Assembly: GCA_001792895.1 (NCBI GenBank) | Contig: MARA01000051.1 | Coordinates: 62,001-126,000 of the forward strand | DNA: 64,000 bases | Origin: Lentinus brumalis | Lineage: Eukaryota; Basidiomycota; Agaricomycetes; Polyporales; Polyporaceae | Reading direction: 5' to 3' | Part shown: positions 34,776 to 52,932 of the stretch, in pieces | Numbering within the stretch: position 1 is the first letter of the stretch | How the letters are laid out: each line of letters opens with the position of its first letter | Position numbers and translations under genes: made by a program | The notes under the pieces: model-generated | Database searches by the model: none | The model's input: the letters and a program-made list of their open reading frames with translations, nothing else | What the model was told of the DNA's origin: nothing

Positions 34776-35121
34776 TCTGGCGCAGTCGAGCATGCAGCAC
34801 AAAGCTCAAAGAGAAGAGCAGAGAGTAGTAACCACAGTAACATACAACAGTACAGAGCAAACACGGGCCACCGCCGAAGTCCCGACGCATACCACTCGAA
34901 GTAATTCGACGGCAGCTAACTACTTACTACGTAGCAACATTCATACATAGCCATGCACGCTCGTTACATGAGAACGTCTCCACAACGCGCTCCTTCCAGG
35001 CCTAAATCAGATGCTACGCCGAGTCAATTCCTCGCCCCGAGACTAAGTCGTCTGCAGAGTTGGTGCGCATGCCCCATCTCACTCAGCCGCTTCACTGCGA
35101 GTGTACCGGGCGGTATGCCAG
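34776..35121. other. intergenic between F3 and F4
   Basis: Nothing recognised besides the upstream edge of the F3 leader block. Confidence 0.4.
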
Positions 35122-36787
35122 CTATCCACGATCCCCCTTCCCCTCATGCTCGTCGTCGTCTTCCCCATCCGAGACGATCTCCCGCTCGGCGACGACGTGC
35201 CCGCACGAATGCCAACCGTCCTCCCTCTTCTCCCATTCGAAGTCGCTCGTGAACGCGGCACGCCTCAAGGATGACGAGTGCTGGTCGTACGCGGCGAGCG
35301 CATGGCGTTGCTCGTCCTCGTTGCGCGCGAAATAGGACGGTCCCCGTGTCTCCGCCATGCTGCTGGCTCCGTGAGCAGAGAGCAGAAAAGTATGCAAGCG
35401 AGGCATCTGTTTCAACAGCGGCGCCAGGGCGGAGATCTCGCCCAGGCCATAGCCGCGCTGAGCACGCCGAGAAGAAAAATCAGCACACACAAGTCATGAC
35501 GGTACAGTACGGCCCTACGGGAAGGGTTAAGGAACGGACGCACCTCTCCTGTCCTGACTAGGAGCAACATGTAGAGATATTCCAGCTCCTCGAAAATCGG
35601 CAGAAGGTCCTCCAGAAAATCCACAGACAGTTCCGAGACGAGGAAGCTGAGGCGGGAGAGGCGAGCCCCGGAGAACCGCAGTGCGCTTAAGGCAAAATGA
35701 TGCGGCCCTTGTATCCCGAGGTGCTCTGGCATGGCATGAAACCGTAAAATACCATACCGCACACCTTCCAGCGTAACAGCCCTGATAGGCCGTCGATGTG
35801 GTGTATGTTCCGGGAGAAGGGCCACAAGCTCGTTTGGAGAGCATGTCACTTCCTCGAGGTTTGGGAACACAGTAGGAGCGACCGGACCAGACGACCAGCT
35901 CCGTGTAATTACGAGAACGCGGATGCTGGACGTGTCTCGGAACACTGGCTGGGAGAGAAGATTGGGCGAGACGTGGAGTTCCCTGAGGACCGGGAAGGAG
36001 AGCGTAGATGGCCATGTGGACCGCAAGGCGCTCTCCGCACCGTACGGAAGTGAGAACGATTGAAGGGTGTCTCGGCTGGCCTCCAGCAGGGAGTGAATGA
36101 GCGCCTCGTACTTGTGGGACACGACGCTACGACAGGTCTTCAGCTTCAAAGTCCTCAAACCCCGGCCTGTAACGGCGAAAGGCGTCACCACCCCGTCGCC
36201 GTCTTCCAGCCGAACATGGGGCAGGTCCACGTCTGTATCAATACTGTGGAGGAGTGAGAGAGTACCGTTGGCGAGAGTTGTGAACGTTCCGGCCGTAAGA
36301 TAGATGCCCGCCCGGCAAGTGAAGCTTACGAGACCCCCCATGCGCGGAACGGCGTGCGCTAGTCTGCGTCTCACAACATCACGGTGCTTTCGCTCAAGTG
36401 TCGACGCCTTGGCCACGTCATAAGCTCCGTCAGACAGAGAGATGGTCTTCACGAGGCTGGCGAGGTCTCGATTGAAGCTGATTTTGCTTGGGGGTAAGGC
36501 AAGGGTACGAACACATGCGTAGATAGCAGGGAACAGCTGAAGATCGATGGTAGAGTAGAGCAACGGGGTCGCAAGCTCGTTAGATGTTCTGTCGGAGAGG
36601 GCGATGGAGTAGAGTGCGCTGTGGTCGGCCGCTTCGCAGACCAGTTGTAGCAACTCGACAGGGAAAGAGTTGGACACGGTACCAAATAACGCCAAAGGCG
36701 TCGTAGCCGCCGCTAACAGTTGTTAGTCAAATGGTCTTGCTATGAGGCGAGAAAGACAACACCTGTGGATGGGTGCGGGCAGTCCAT
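35122..36787 (-). CDS. F-box/LRR-like protein F4 (left inner member)
   Basis: Three exons: a 25-nt first exon 36787-36763, then 36712-35544 and 35457-35122, giving 509 residues. The first exon encodes MDCPHPST and splices in frame to AAATTPLALFGTVSNSFPVE. Without it the only in-frame starts are TTG, so the mini exon decides the start. F-box-like motif: FPVELLQLVCEAADHSALYS, IALSDRTSNELATPLLYST. Body: RRRLAHAVPRMGGLVSFTCR. Last exon: MPRLHTFLLSAHGASSMAET, YDQHSSSLRRAAFTSDFEWE, WHSCGHVVAEREIVSDGEDD. Almost every residue agrees with the mirror gene F5 (43328-44910). Confidence 0.85.
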
Positions 36788-42823
<6,036 letters not shown>

Positions 42824-43189
42824 GCAAGGGCGAGGTGCCGACTCTGCACGCGGTGCCGGCGCACGGGAAGGGCCGGGCATAGCACTCATCGCGGTGCGTG
42901 GATGTGTTTGCTGTGAAAACAATGGTACTTGTTGTGTTTGTAATGGGCGTGCATGTATGATTCCCCCCGTATCCGTATCGATAGTAGTAGATGCCGTCGG
43001 GCTTGTAGAATTGCGCGGCTGCGACGTACAGTGCGCGGTTTGCTCTTTGTATCGCTGGTGCTGTTGCTAGTCCTACTCTATATCTCTGCTTTATCTCTTT
43101 CTGCTGCGTGCGAGTTCATGCCACAAGCTTGGGAGTCGGAGATGATTGGGAAGTGTGTGCTGCGCTAGTGGCAGTGTGTAGCAACGATC
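42824..43189. other. 3' flank of SRPK
   Basis: No gene seen. Confidence 0.4.
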
Positions 43190-43264
43190 TGGCTTCCCGA
43201 GCGAGCGCCCAAAACTCAGCCTCTACCACCACCACGTCTCCGGATTGCGCTCGCGAACACACAG
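43190..43264 (+). other. leader exon remnant of F5
   Basis: GAGCGAGCGCCCAAAACTCA ... CACGTCTCCGGATTGC ... ACACACAG|GTACTT aligns with the F4/F7 leader. Spliced, it would run into TGA, so translation must start at ATG 43328. Confidence 0.5.
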
Positions 43265-43327
43265 GTACTTACTGTAGCATTTTATTTGGATTGATATTGA
43301 TTGAGACATAGAGAAACAGCAGTTAGT

Positions 43328-44910
43328 ATGCCTCTGACGACATCCAGCTCCGTGTCGCTCCCTGTCGAGTTGCTACAACTCGTCTGCGAAGCGGCCGACC
43401 ACAGCACACTCTACTCCATCGCCCTCTCCGACAGAACATTAAACGAACTCGTGACCCCGACGCTCTACTCGACTATCGATCTCCAGCTGTTCTCTGCCAT
43501 CTACGCGTGTGTTCGCACGCTTGCCTTACCCCCCAGCAAAACCAGCTTCAATCGAGACCTCGCCAGCCTCGTGAAGACCATCTCTCTGCACGACACCACG
43601 TATGACGTGGCCAAGGCGTCGACACTCGAGAGAAAGCACCGTGATGTTGTGAGGCGCAGACTAGCGCACGTCGTCCCGCGCATGGGGGGTCTCGTGAGCT
43701 TCACTTGCCGGACGGGCATCTATCTTACGGCCGAAACTTTTGCGACTCTCGCCAGCGGTACTCTCCCATTTGTTCACAGCATTGATATTGACGTGGACTT
43801 GCCCCGTGGTGCGCCAGAAGACGGCGACGGGGTGGTGACGCCTTTCGCCCTTACTGGCCGGGGTTTGAAGACGTTGAAGCTGAACACCAGTCGTAGCGTC
43901 GTGTTCTACAAGTACGAGGCCCTTATTCACTCACTGCTGGAGGCCAGCCGAGACACCCTTCAGTCGTTCTCACTTCCGTACGGTGCCGAGAGCGCCTTGC
44001 GGTCCACATGGCCATCTACGCCCTCCTTTCCGACGCTCAGGGCACTCCACGTCCCGGCCAACTTTCTCTTCCAGCCAGCGTTCCGAGACACTTCGAGCAT
44101 CCGCGTTCTCGAAATCACACGCAGCTGGACACATACTCGCATCGCCCCTACTTTGTTCCCAAACCTCGAGGAAGTAGCATGCTCTCCGCACGATCTTGTG
44201 CTCCTCCTCCCCGAACGCGCACAACACCGACGGCCTATCAGGTCTGTTACGCTAGACGGTGTGCAGTATGGGAATCCACGGTTCTATACTATGCCAGACC
44301 GCCTCGGGACACAAGGGTGGCATAGTCTGGCCTTTCGCGCACTGCGGTTCTCTGGGGCCCGCCTCGCACGCATCAGCTTCCTCGTCCCGGGACTGACTGT
44401 TTCTTTCCTGGAAAACCTTCTGCCGATCTTTGAGGAGCTGGAATATCTCTACATCTTGGTCCAAGTCAGGACAGGAGAGGTACGTCCGTCCGTCGTCCGT
44501 CCGTCATTGCCCTACCAGACCGGGGTGCTGATCTATGTTCTCGGTGCGTGCAGCGCGGCTATGGCCTGGACGAGATATTGGCGCTGGCGCCCCTATCGAA
44601 ACGGATGCCCCGCTTGCAGACGTTGCTGCTGTCTTACAAGCTGCCTATCGTCCGGGTCAACGGGGTCGCGGAGACACATGTCGATGCAGGGTCTTCCGAT
44701 TTTGCCCGCAACGAGCACGATCAACGCCATGCGCTCGCCGCGTACGACCAGCACTCCTCATCCCTTAGGCGTGCCGCGTTCACAAGCGACTTCCAATGGG
44801 AGAAGGGAGAGGACGGTTGGCATTCGTGCGGGCACGTTGTCGCCGAGCGGGAGATTGTCTCGGATGGGGAAGACGACGACGAGCATGAGGGGGAGGAGAA
44901 TCGTGGATAG
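43328..44910 (+). CDS. F-box/LRR-like protein F5 (right inner member)
   Basis: Exons 43328-44479 and 44554-44910 give 502 residues. F-box-like motif: LPVELLQLVCEAADHSTLYS, IALSDRTLNELVTPTLYST. Body: KASTLERKHRDVVRRRLAHV and SFSLPYGAESALRSTWPSTP, shared with F4 nearly unchanged. The last exon has a small insertion (KLPIVRVNGVAETHVDAGSS) relative to F4, then YDQHSSSLRRAAFTSDFQWE and WHSCGHVVAEREIVSDGEDD. The intron holds a short (CCGT)n stretch. F4 and F5 are the closest pair in the cluster and face away from each other across SRPK. Confidence 0.87.
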
Positions 44911-45298
44911 CCGGCGTAGTTCCGCACGCACCCGTCATGCAACTGCTGGACGGCGCCGTTGCGAGCCAGGGCATGCGCGTAAGAGCGACCAGACAGTCCC
45001 GCCGTGCGGGAAGGTCCCGGGGCCCGCATCATATGCGAACTTGTCCTGGCAGGAGGCGCGTTGTGACAATCCCGCTGGTGAGTGTATCATAGAACGGGAC
45101 TTCAAGTATGTCGTCGGGTTGTAGTGGTAGCTACTCGCAGACTGGTGCGCCGAGTTTCATGTACTGCTATTTGACTGCTATTGTTGTCGTGATCACTAAG
45201 ATCTCTCCCTCTTCTTCTCGGTGACTTCGTGCTGCATCCCCGTCTGCGCCAGAATATATGATGTGACATGACTTTGACTCTGTACTTGCTGCCCGGAG
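44911..45298. other. intergenic between F5 and F6
   Basis: No gene seen. Confidence 0.4.
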
Positions 45299-45394
45299 CT
45301 CCGTCAAGATTGCCTTCTATGGGTTCGCGAGCGCCCGCGAACTCAACTTCGGCTCGGACTACCACGTCGACGGGGTGTGAACATACATCTACAG
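45299..45394 (+). other. conserved leader exon of F6
   Basis: TCCGTCAAGATTGCCTTCTA, TGGGTTCGCGAGCGCCCGCG, then ATCTACAG|GTCATT. The ATG codon of F4/F7 is ACG here (ACG GGG TGT), as in the mirror gene F3. Confidence 0.6.
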
Positions 45395-45465
45395 GTCATT
45401 CCCTTCTCAAGTTAACAGTACCCTCTTTGTTCTTCTACTGACGCATCTTCGCTGCAGTATCAGCG

Positions 45466-47017
45466 ATGCCAGTGGCCACCATCCCCCCAACGATATCTGG
45501 CTTAGCTCCTCTTCCTGTCGAGCTGCTGCGTCTCATCTGCGACGCGGCGGATCGCAGCGGCCTCTACTCCATCGCGCTATCTAGCAGAACGTTCTATGAG
45601 ATTGCGACTCCTCCACTTTACTCTGCAATCGATCTTCGCCGTGTCCACGCTATCTATGCATGCGTTCGGACCCTCACCTCCGCACCAGCTAAAACCGCGA
45701 TGAACCGCGATCTCGCCAGCTTTGTGGAGACATTCGCTCTACATGACCCGGATGCTAAGTTTGGGCCGTCTAACTTCCAAAGCCGACATCTGCCCGTCAT
45801 GCACTGCAGGCTAGCGGACGCCGTTTCTCGCATGCGGCGTCTCCGGAGCATCACCTGCCGGATAGGCATCACTCTCGCGTTGCGCATTCTCCCGACTCTC
45901 GCGAGCGGGGCGTTGCCATTTCTCAACGCAATTGACATGTGGGTGCGTGTTCCGTACCCATTCACGGGTACATGGGAATCCGAGGTTGAGGTCGCGCCGG
46001 TGGCCGTTGACAACGTTGAAGTCCGGGCCTTGAAAACCTTGAAGATGAAGTGGGATTACACTCCTCCCGAACTCTTCAGGTCACTCCTGTGCTCTCTCCT
46101 GGTCGCCAGCCATGAAAGGCTGCGTTCACTGGCCATTCGGGATAGTGCCGACGTCTTGGACGCCGCGTGGCTGTCGATACCCTCATTCCCTGCATTAGAA
46201 GAACTCGATATCTCACCTGCCCTCCTCACCAAGCCAGCGTTTCAAGACACGTCGAATATCCGTCGCCTGACTCTACCGGGAATCTATCGGCTCGAGCTCG
46301 ACTCTACTGCGCTCCCGAATCTACAAGACATCACTTGCTTCATGATGCATCTGGACGCTTTTCTGCCGGACCAGACAGAGCACAGGAGGCCTATCAGCGC
46401 GGTCACTTTCAACCACGTCAGGTACGAAACGATCCGTCCAGGGGGCCATTCTGCTGCCGAGGATCGCTCGCTGCCGTATAATTGGTGCGAGATTCGTGCA
46501 GCTATACGGGCAGTTCGTTTCTCCGGGGCCCCCCTTCTCCGGTTCGGTTTCGTCGTGGACGAGCTGAGCGCCGACGGGCTGTCGAGCCTTGTCTCGCTCG
46601 TGAAGGACTTGGAGTATCTATTGATAGTGATTCAATACACTGAGGCAGAGGTGCGTGCAGTTGGTCTTGCCACAAATAGTCGACACTGATGACTCTTCTC
46701 GGCTTTGACAGCGAATGGGTGAAGATGACATCTTCTCGTTGGCAGCGGTATTGGGCAGCATGCCACGCTTGCATACCTTCCTGCTCTCCGACGTTCTGCT
46801 GAAGAAGTTACCTGGACCTGAAGGAGGCCCCTTCAAGTTCGCTCATGACGAGGACTATCAACGCCGCGCGCTCGCCGCGTACGATCAGCACTCCTCATCG
46901 TTGCGGCGTGTCGCGTTCACGACCGAGTTCGAGTGGGAAAAGAGGGAGGGCGGCTGGCATCCGTGGGGACACTTCGCCGATCGCGAGGTTGTCTCGGATG
47001 GAGAGGACGAGGAGTAG
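45466..47017 (+). CDS. F-box/LRR-like protein F6 (right middle member)
   Basis: Exons 45466-46650 and 46712-47017 give 496 residues. Opening MPVATIPPTISGLAPLPVEL, then LRLICDAADRSGLYSIALSS, matching F3. Body: RLADAVSRMRRLRSITCRIG. The last exon has MPRLHTFLLSDVLLKKLPGP, FKFAHDEDYQRRALAAYDQH, SSSLRRVAFTTEFEWEKREG and WHPWGHFADREVVSDGEDEE. The start ATG is in the second genomic exon; the leader exon upstream keeps phase but has lost its ATG. Mirror partner of F3. Confidence 0.87.
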
Positions 47018-47399
47018 GGCGCGACGTGAGTGAGACCGTTCTCGTCCCGGGTGGCTCCCATTGATCAGCCGTCAGTAGGTCTTGTATAGGACACCAGATT
47101 TCCCCCCAACCGTCCTGGATCCCGTTCATCCCCACCTTTCCAACGCTCCGTCACCGGCTCTCGCCACGGGAGTGTACACCAGAGAGTACTCTCTCGGCAC
47201 CCGTCAAAGCCAACGTTGTCGTAGTCATCGAGCACGAATTTAACCGGTAGCCCTCGCTTGGGCACGCTAGAGAGCGAGGCTCGTAGATCGTACCCACTAT
47301 TTGGGGCCTATCCGTTCTTGATTAGGCGAAACAATTGTTGCAATGCGAGAACAAAGTCCGAGTCGATTCCTGAGTCGACGCTAGGAGTTTGTTTGGACA
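47018..47399. other. intergenic between F6 and F7
   Basis: No gene seen. The conserved leader block of F7 starts at about 47400 and runs into its first coding exon. Confidence 0.4.
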
Positions 47400-47505
47400 T
47401 GCTTGGCAAGAGCCCCATCAAACTTGCCTTCTATGGGCTCTCGAGCGCTGCAACACCGATATCAGTTTAGATTCGGACCGCCACGTCATCGCATTGCGGA
47501 CAACG

Positions 47506-49099
47506 ATGGCACGCACAGGTGAGCGTACCCATGATATGATGCGAGCTCTAGCTATTGACACGCTATACTAACAGCCGCTCCTTTACCCCTGCTGAACGTC
47601 GATGTCGCCGCACTTCCCATCGAGCTGCTACGCCTCATATGCAGTGGAGCCGACCGTCGCGACTTCTATTCGATAGCGCTGTCCAGCAGAACATTGAACG
47701 ACATCATCACTCCTGCGCTCTATTCCTCCATCAATCTTGACTGTCCCTACAACATCTATGCGTTCGCTCGTACCATCGCTTCTCCGACGATCGCCATGAA
47801 TCGCGACATCGCCAGCTTAGTGGAACACCTGTCTATCCGTGATCCGGATGCTTGGGCTGGAATGACCGCCTTTCAAACCAAACATCTATCCGTGGTCGGT
47901 CGGAGGCTAGCGGACGCCGTTCCTCGTATGCGGCGTCTCCGGAGCATCACCTGCCAAATCGGCATCTCCCACACGTTGCAGATCTTCACGACTCTCGTCA
48001 GCGGCTCTTTGCGGCATCTCCGCGCAATAGACATCAAGCTGTACTATCCTTTTCTATCGAGAGCTATGCGGCAGGCCGATTCCGAGGATCCATCGCTGAC
48101 TGTTGCCGTCCGGGGCTTGAAGACATTGCGATTAGACTGGTCCGGCACACCTCCCGCATCATACGTGGGGTGTATGTGTTCTCTACTTATCGATAACCAT
48201 CGCATGCTGCAGTCACTGGCCATCCCTCATCACGCCGGCGTTCTGAAGTCTGTGTGGCGATCCATCCCCTCGTTCCCTGCATTAGAGGAGCTTGAGATCT
48301 CACCTGATGTCCTATCCGAGCCGGCATTCCAGGATACATCAAATATACGACGCTTCTCCGTACCGGAGTGGAATACCTTTGACGATATCGAGATCCCAGC
48401 TCCCGCGCTCCCAAATCTGCAAGACGTCACCTGCTTCTCGAGGCAACTAGAGGCGTTCCTTCCTGAACACACAGGTCACCGGCGACCTATCAGCACGGTC
48501 ACGCTGAATCACGTCACCTACGAACGCACTCGCTCAGGAGGTCACCTTGCCCACTTGTGGTATTCCGACATCGGTCCTGCCGTGCGCGCTCTCCGATTCT
48601 CGGGTGCCTCGTTGCTCCGCCTGAGTATCGCTGTGGTTGAGCTGAGCGTTGAAGCCCTTTCGAACCTTGCTCCACTCCTCAAGGAGCTGGAGTACCTGTT
48701 GATTGTGCTGCAAGACAAACCCCTGGGAGAGGTGTGCACTGACGCTGTCGCCACGCTTGTATTCGTACTGATTGCCTAGCTATGCTATAGGAGAATGACG
48801 ATGAAGATCTGTTCTCGTGGGCACAAGTGTTGAGCTACATGCCGCGGCTACATACGTTCCTACTGTCTGACTGCGCACTGAAGACACTGTCCGACGGAGG
48901 CCCTTTCGGATTCGCAAACGACGAGGACTATCAACGCCGCGTACTCGCCGTGTATGATCAGCACTCGTCTTCCTTGAGGCGTGTTGCATTCACGACGGAG
49001 TTCGAGTGGGAGAAGAAGGAGGACGGCTGGCATCCGTGGGGACACGTCGTCGCCGAACGGGAGATCGACTCGGATGGAGAGGACGAGGACGAGCAGTAG
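47506..49099 (+). CDS. F-box/LRR-like protein F7 (right outer member)
   Basis: Three exons: 47506-47518, 47575-48731 and 48791-49099, giving 492 residues. The 13-nt first exon encodes MART and joins to AAPLPLLNVDVAALPIELLR. No ATG lies upstream of the F-box motif in the second exon, so the mini exon is needed. F-box-like motif: LPIELLRLICSGADRRDFYS, IALSSRTLNDIITPALYSS. Body: GRRLADAVPRMRRLRSITCQ. Last exon: MPRLHTFLLSDCALKTLSDG, YDQHSSSLRRVAFTTEFEWE, WHPWGHVVAEREIDSDGEDE. Mirror partner of F2 (shared ADRRD, DPDAWAGM or DPDDWAGM, and GISHTLQIF or GLPHALQIF). Confidence 0.87.
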
Positions 49100-49407
49100 G
49101 GCGGGATGTGATGCGGTCATTCCTTGTGTGCATGAGTGGGACCGATCTTGGTCTCGCCGTACTATTCCTACTGAATCAGTTGTCAGCAGGGCTTGAGTAT
49201 GTTTCCCCCGTTTCCTAGGCTCCGTCGTCCGCTGATATCTGCTTCCTACGCGCGCCGACACGCTTTCTATACAAGATCTGAGGACTCCCTCGGCTCCGCC
49301 AAAGCCACCATCGCGGTCGTTCAGCGTGGGCCTAGCCAGAACAAGCCTGTGCGCTCGGGCGAAGCGGTACTATTCTCATTCGCTGTCGCTGGAAGTCTCG
49401 AATGTGA
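49100..49407. other. convergent intergenic stretch
   Basis: No gene seen. Confidence 0.4.
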
Positions 49408-50360
49408 TCAATTGCAAGGAGGCTCCGAGTACCGCAACTCCGCCTCAAAGGTATTCGACCCTACATGCCACAGCGACACCAACCATAATCTCTCAAACGC
49501 AAGACCGCCCGGCCCGAAACGGTACACGGCATCCCAAGGATTCGTGGAGACTCTCTCGCAGCGCGCCTCCTATAGGCTCCTTCCCAGTGAGTGGAGCTGG
49601 TACAGCTAGCAGGACGACATGGTACTGACCATGACGAACATAGCCAAAACGTTCGCGAGGATGTGCCCGACCTGAAGCCGCGTGTATGGCTCTTGCGTCT
49701 GTACGTTCGCAATTTGAATCATGCGCCGAAACACAAATCCGGGATACGCAGGCCACTGTCACCCGAAAATGATGCATGGTGAGATATCGTTCGGCCGATT
49801 ACGCGCGCGCATGACGGACGTACGCGAACCTCTAGTGCGACGGCGAAGATACCTTCAGACACCAGTTCCGTAAGGATGCGGGCATCTGCGTCCTTGATAT
49901 AGGGCGCGAACGTCTCCGCGCTTTTGTCCAGGAGTAGATATAGCGGTATGCCGTGTATTCCTGGGATAGCATCCCTCAACGCGAATTGCACTCGGGCTGC
50001 GTACTCGCAAGAGCTCGTTTCGCCGGACACGTCGGACAAGCCGCTCGCACAGCCGTGTACTCCTTGCGGGATGACCGCCTGTCTTGGTGGCGGATAGAAG
50101 CGCAGCTCGGGGAGAGGTTGAGCGGCATCGCGCAATTTCTCTTCGTCTTCACGTGCTTCGTGAATTACTGTGAGCGTGGTCCTCGCCATTCGAGTTATGG
50201 TCTTGGCCCCAGGCGCGAAGTTGTATGAACCGAACTGCTCGCGGAGCCGCCCTCCAGACCTACGCAAGTGGAGGAGACGTTTGGCGTACTGTTGTCGCTT
50301 CGACATGTTCAAAAAGAAGGTGGAGTCGTTGAGCGAATAGTGGGTGTGGAGAGCTCGCAT
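49408..50360 (-). CDS. unrecognised WPGY-family protein B
   Basis: Exons 50360-49824, 49755-49630 and 49569-49408 give 274 residues. The order of motifs matches gene A at 29821-30723. YAARVQFALRDAIPGIHGIP corresponds to GRIAFSLKKQVNQKHGVP in A. AVALEVR|WPAYPGFVFRRM corresponds to VTLRIA|WPGYVDCFKRD, with the intron at the same place. YRFGPGGLAFERLWLVSLWH, VGSNTFEAELR corresponds to FRFGPGALSFADLWLVSLWH. The N-terminal ~80 residues are basic. A second ATG at 50306 is equally possible. No family name is known to me; no catalytic or metal motif stands out. Confidence 0.7.
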
Positions 50361-50909
50361 GGTTCACCTTCGTATACATGTCTGGCAAGGTCAAAGGGCG
50401 GTTGCTCGAGTACATGCACAAACATGATGGTGCCGCTGTCCTATCGTGCAGACGAGCCAAAGGAATAGCCACCGGGCTCGTCTGGGGAGGCAGTGAGGAC
50501 GCAGGAACCGGTGAGGCTATATATCTGACTGGATGTACAAAGGAGTGCAAGAGTTCAAGAGCGCGCCGCTCATTCGACATGATCAGTCAGAGAATCCTTG
50601 GTCTGACATGCAAAAAGACTGGACATCAATCGTCATTCAGCTACGAACAAAGAAGATGCCAACGAACGCACATCATGAGGACAAAGAACCGATCTGTATT
50701 GGCGACATCACATCGTATTAGTCATACAGAAGTCGCGTGCGGGATGAACGCAACAACAAATGACCAGTCAAAAGTCAGACTTGCAAGTCATTGAGCATTG
50801 AGTTCGCTACAAGGAGTCAGCAAGAAAGATTGCAGCGCAGATGACACAACGATCGTATGGTCCGGCAACAACCATCTGCTCGCAAGGTCAAGCAAACGTC
50901 GACGAAAGC
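50361..50909. other. intergenic, no gene seen
   Basis: Only unsupported frames. Confidence 0.4.
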
Positions 50910-51868
50910 TCATTGTGCCGCCGTAGCCAGCCTGCGAAACGGGTTCGTCGGCGAGTAAATCGGAGGGGAATTCGTGCCCTGGAGCCGTGCTCTCTGGGGA
51001 TCTACCATCGACTGGGGCTCCTCCGTCAACACCGCGCTATCGAAAAGCTCATACTGCGGGACCGGTTCGCCCATCGTGCTAGTGCTGCCCATTGAGCGAG
51101 GTCCTCGGAGCGTGCTGCTGTCGTCGGTCGCTTGTGAAGGAGAGGTCGATCGACTCGCGTCGTCGTTCGCGAGCATGAGGACGCGAGGGTGGACGGCGCG
51201 CGGAAAATGAGTGTTTGGTAGGGCTGCACCAGCTGGACCAAACAGCGGTGCGTGCGGCTCAGTAGCCGTCCCGAAGGTCGGCTGAGTAGGGAAAGGCGGA
51301 ATTTCAGCAGGAGTCGAGGAGGAGGTATGAGGCACTTGGGAATACGGGGGAAATCCGGGTGTATAGGCGGGTTGTCCCGAGGAGGAAGGTTGAGCTGCCG
51401 AGTAGGTCATGTTGTAGGGAGTCGGAAGCAGCTGTGGGGGGACGTTTCTCCTGGCCTCTGGAGAGTCGAGCAATAGGTCCGGTACAGCGTTGGAAGTGCC
51501 GTCTGGAGTGCCCTGCACTTGCTGTGACGCACCGGGAGAAGGAGCCGGCCACTCCAGTAAGGTATTATTTCGCACGTTCCGGACGTGGCGAACCTGTACT
51601 GGTAGTGGAGGTGTGGTCATGGGAAGGTTGACGTCTTCGATGACATGAGCAGACGGTGAGTATACTTCGAAACACACGCAGAGAGGCAAGACTCACTGGT
51701 CATCCCAGGCATGTTCGCTAGTGACGGCGGAACGAAGTTGCGCTCACGCTCGCGCTTGTATGCGAATACAGCGATGAGCCCTATCACGGTGACAGCCAAG
51801 GGTACCACGACCGCGACCACAACAATAGTCGTGAATGTGCTGGAGACTGACTCTGCAGAGTCTGACAT
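50910..51868 (-). CDS. single-pass membrane protein with Pro/Ser-rich tail
   Basis: Exons 51868-51697 and 51634-50910 give 298 residues. Near the N-terminus is a strong membrane segment, TTIVVVAVVVPLAVTVIGLI, then AVFAYKRERERN as a basic stop-transfer on the cytoplasmic side. The tail is rich in Pro, Ser and Thr (for example YTPGFPPYSQVPHTSSSTPA). The reading frame is open upstream of the Met (TTPRPFSST), and a minus-strand frame at 52164-52481 has a signal-like stretch (YLSPVVLILLSAISNLP) followed by Thr/Ser-rich sequence. A longer gene with a secreted N-terminal domain is therefore possible, but I could not prove the joining intron. Basidiomycete membrane proteins of this layout have no ass­igned function. 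Confidence 0.65.
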
Positions 51869-52932
51869 GGTGGATGAGAAGGGACGGGGTGTAGTCAGTC
51901 GTGGACTGAGAGGGAGGGGCTAGTTACGTACGTCTTGTCTAGCAGCATGAGTCGTCACTGATATTGAGCCCCCGTATCCAGCGCCCTAGACCGTGGCTCT
52001 GATATGCTGTCATACACAGTTCGCAGCGCTTTGCGCAGGGCTCGATAGTGCCCCGCTCATCCTGATCGCGAGTAATTGTTAGCTATTCACTTGAAAAGCA
52101 GAGCGTCAGTGTGACTCTGGCTGCAATCCAGCTGAGTGTTGCCCTACTTCAACGGGAAATTGACTACCGCGCCGACAAGGTATTCATGACGGTGCGATGC
52201 GGGGGAATTGTGGTCGTGGGGGTCTCTGAGGGACTCGTCGTCGTGGCGATGCAGCGATAGTCGACAGTCCCTTGTGCTGTGCGGTGGCGACAGAACGTGA
52301 GAATTGATTTTGACCCCATGAACATGCGACTCCGGTGTAGCCCGATGCAGTGGGGCGAGGATTCCGACAATGGTCGAGGAACGTGATGAACAGGCAAGTT
52401 GCTGATCGCGCTAAGCAAGATGAGTACGACTGGAGATAAGTACATCATACCCTCGGACGTCCCGGTCAAGCGATTCGCCACTACGGTGGGCGAACCACGG
52501 ACACTGATCGCTGTGGACTGTCAACGACTGCGTTCCAAGGATGACTCGATACTGTTCACCCCAGCCACACTGGCTAAGGTTCGCGCCAGTCCATCGAACG
52601 AGTACGAAGGCTCATTCTGAACAGCGACCTGCGACTACGCTCGGATAAGATACCGCACCAGCCATTCGTATCATAGACGTACCGGTGTAAACCATTTGCT
52701 GCAACTACTTAGTCTCCAATCACAAGCAGCCTCGTCATCCACGATCGAACTTGCTCTGCCCTCACATTATTGTGTTGCCGTGACGATGACTTGCGGCAGG
52801 ACGTATGTACCACGATAACGAGATTCTATAGCCTGCTCATAATACGCACCTTCCATGATAGTCAGATGGAGACGTCCCAAGACGGCGAATTCACGTACAC
52901 CGTAGATTCAAAACAGCCCATCCCTGCGCTTC
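51869..52932. other. possible 5' exons of the membrane-protein gene
   Basis: Holds the minus-strand signal-like frame at 52164-52481 mentioned above. Otherwise no gene. Confidence 0.3.

Noticed and set aside
36693..36695. TTG as the start of F4
   Set aside because: The 25-nt upstream exon supplies an ATG and splices in frame.
52399..52620. 73-codon plus-strand frame
   Set aside because: No motif, no paralogue; overlaps the possible 5' exon of the membrane-protein gene.
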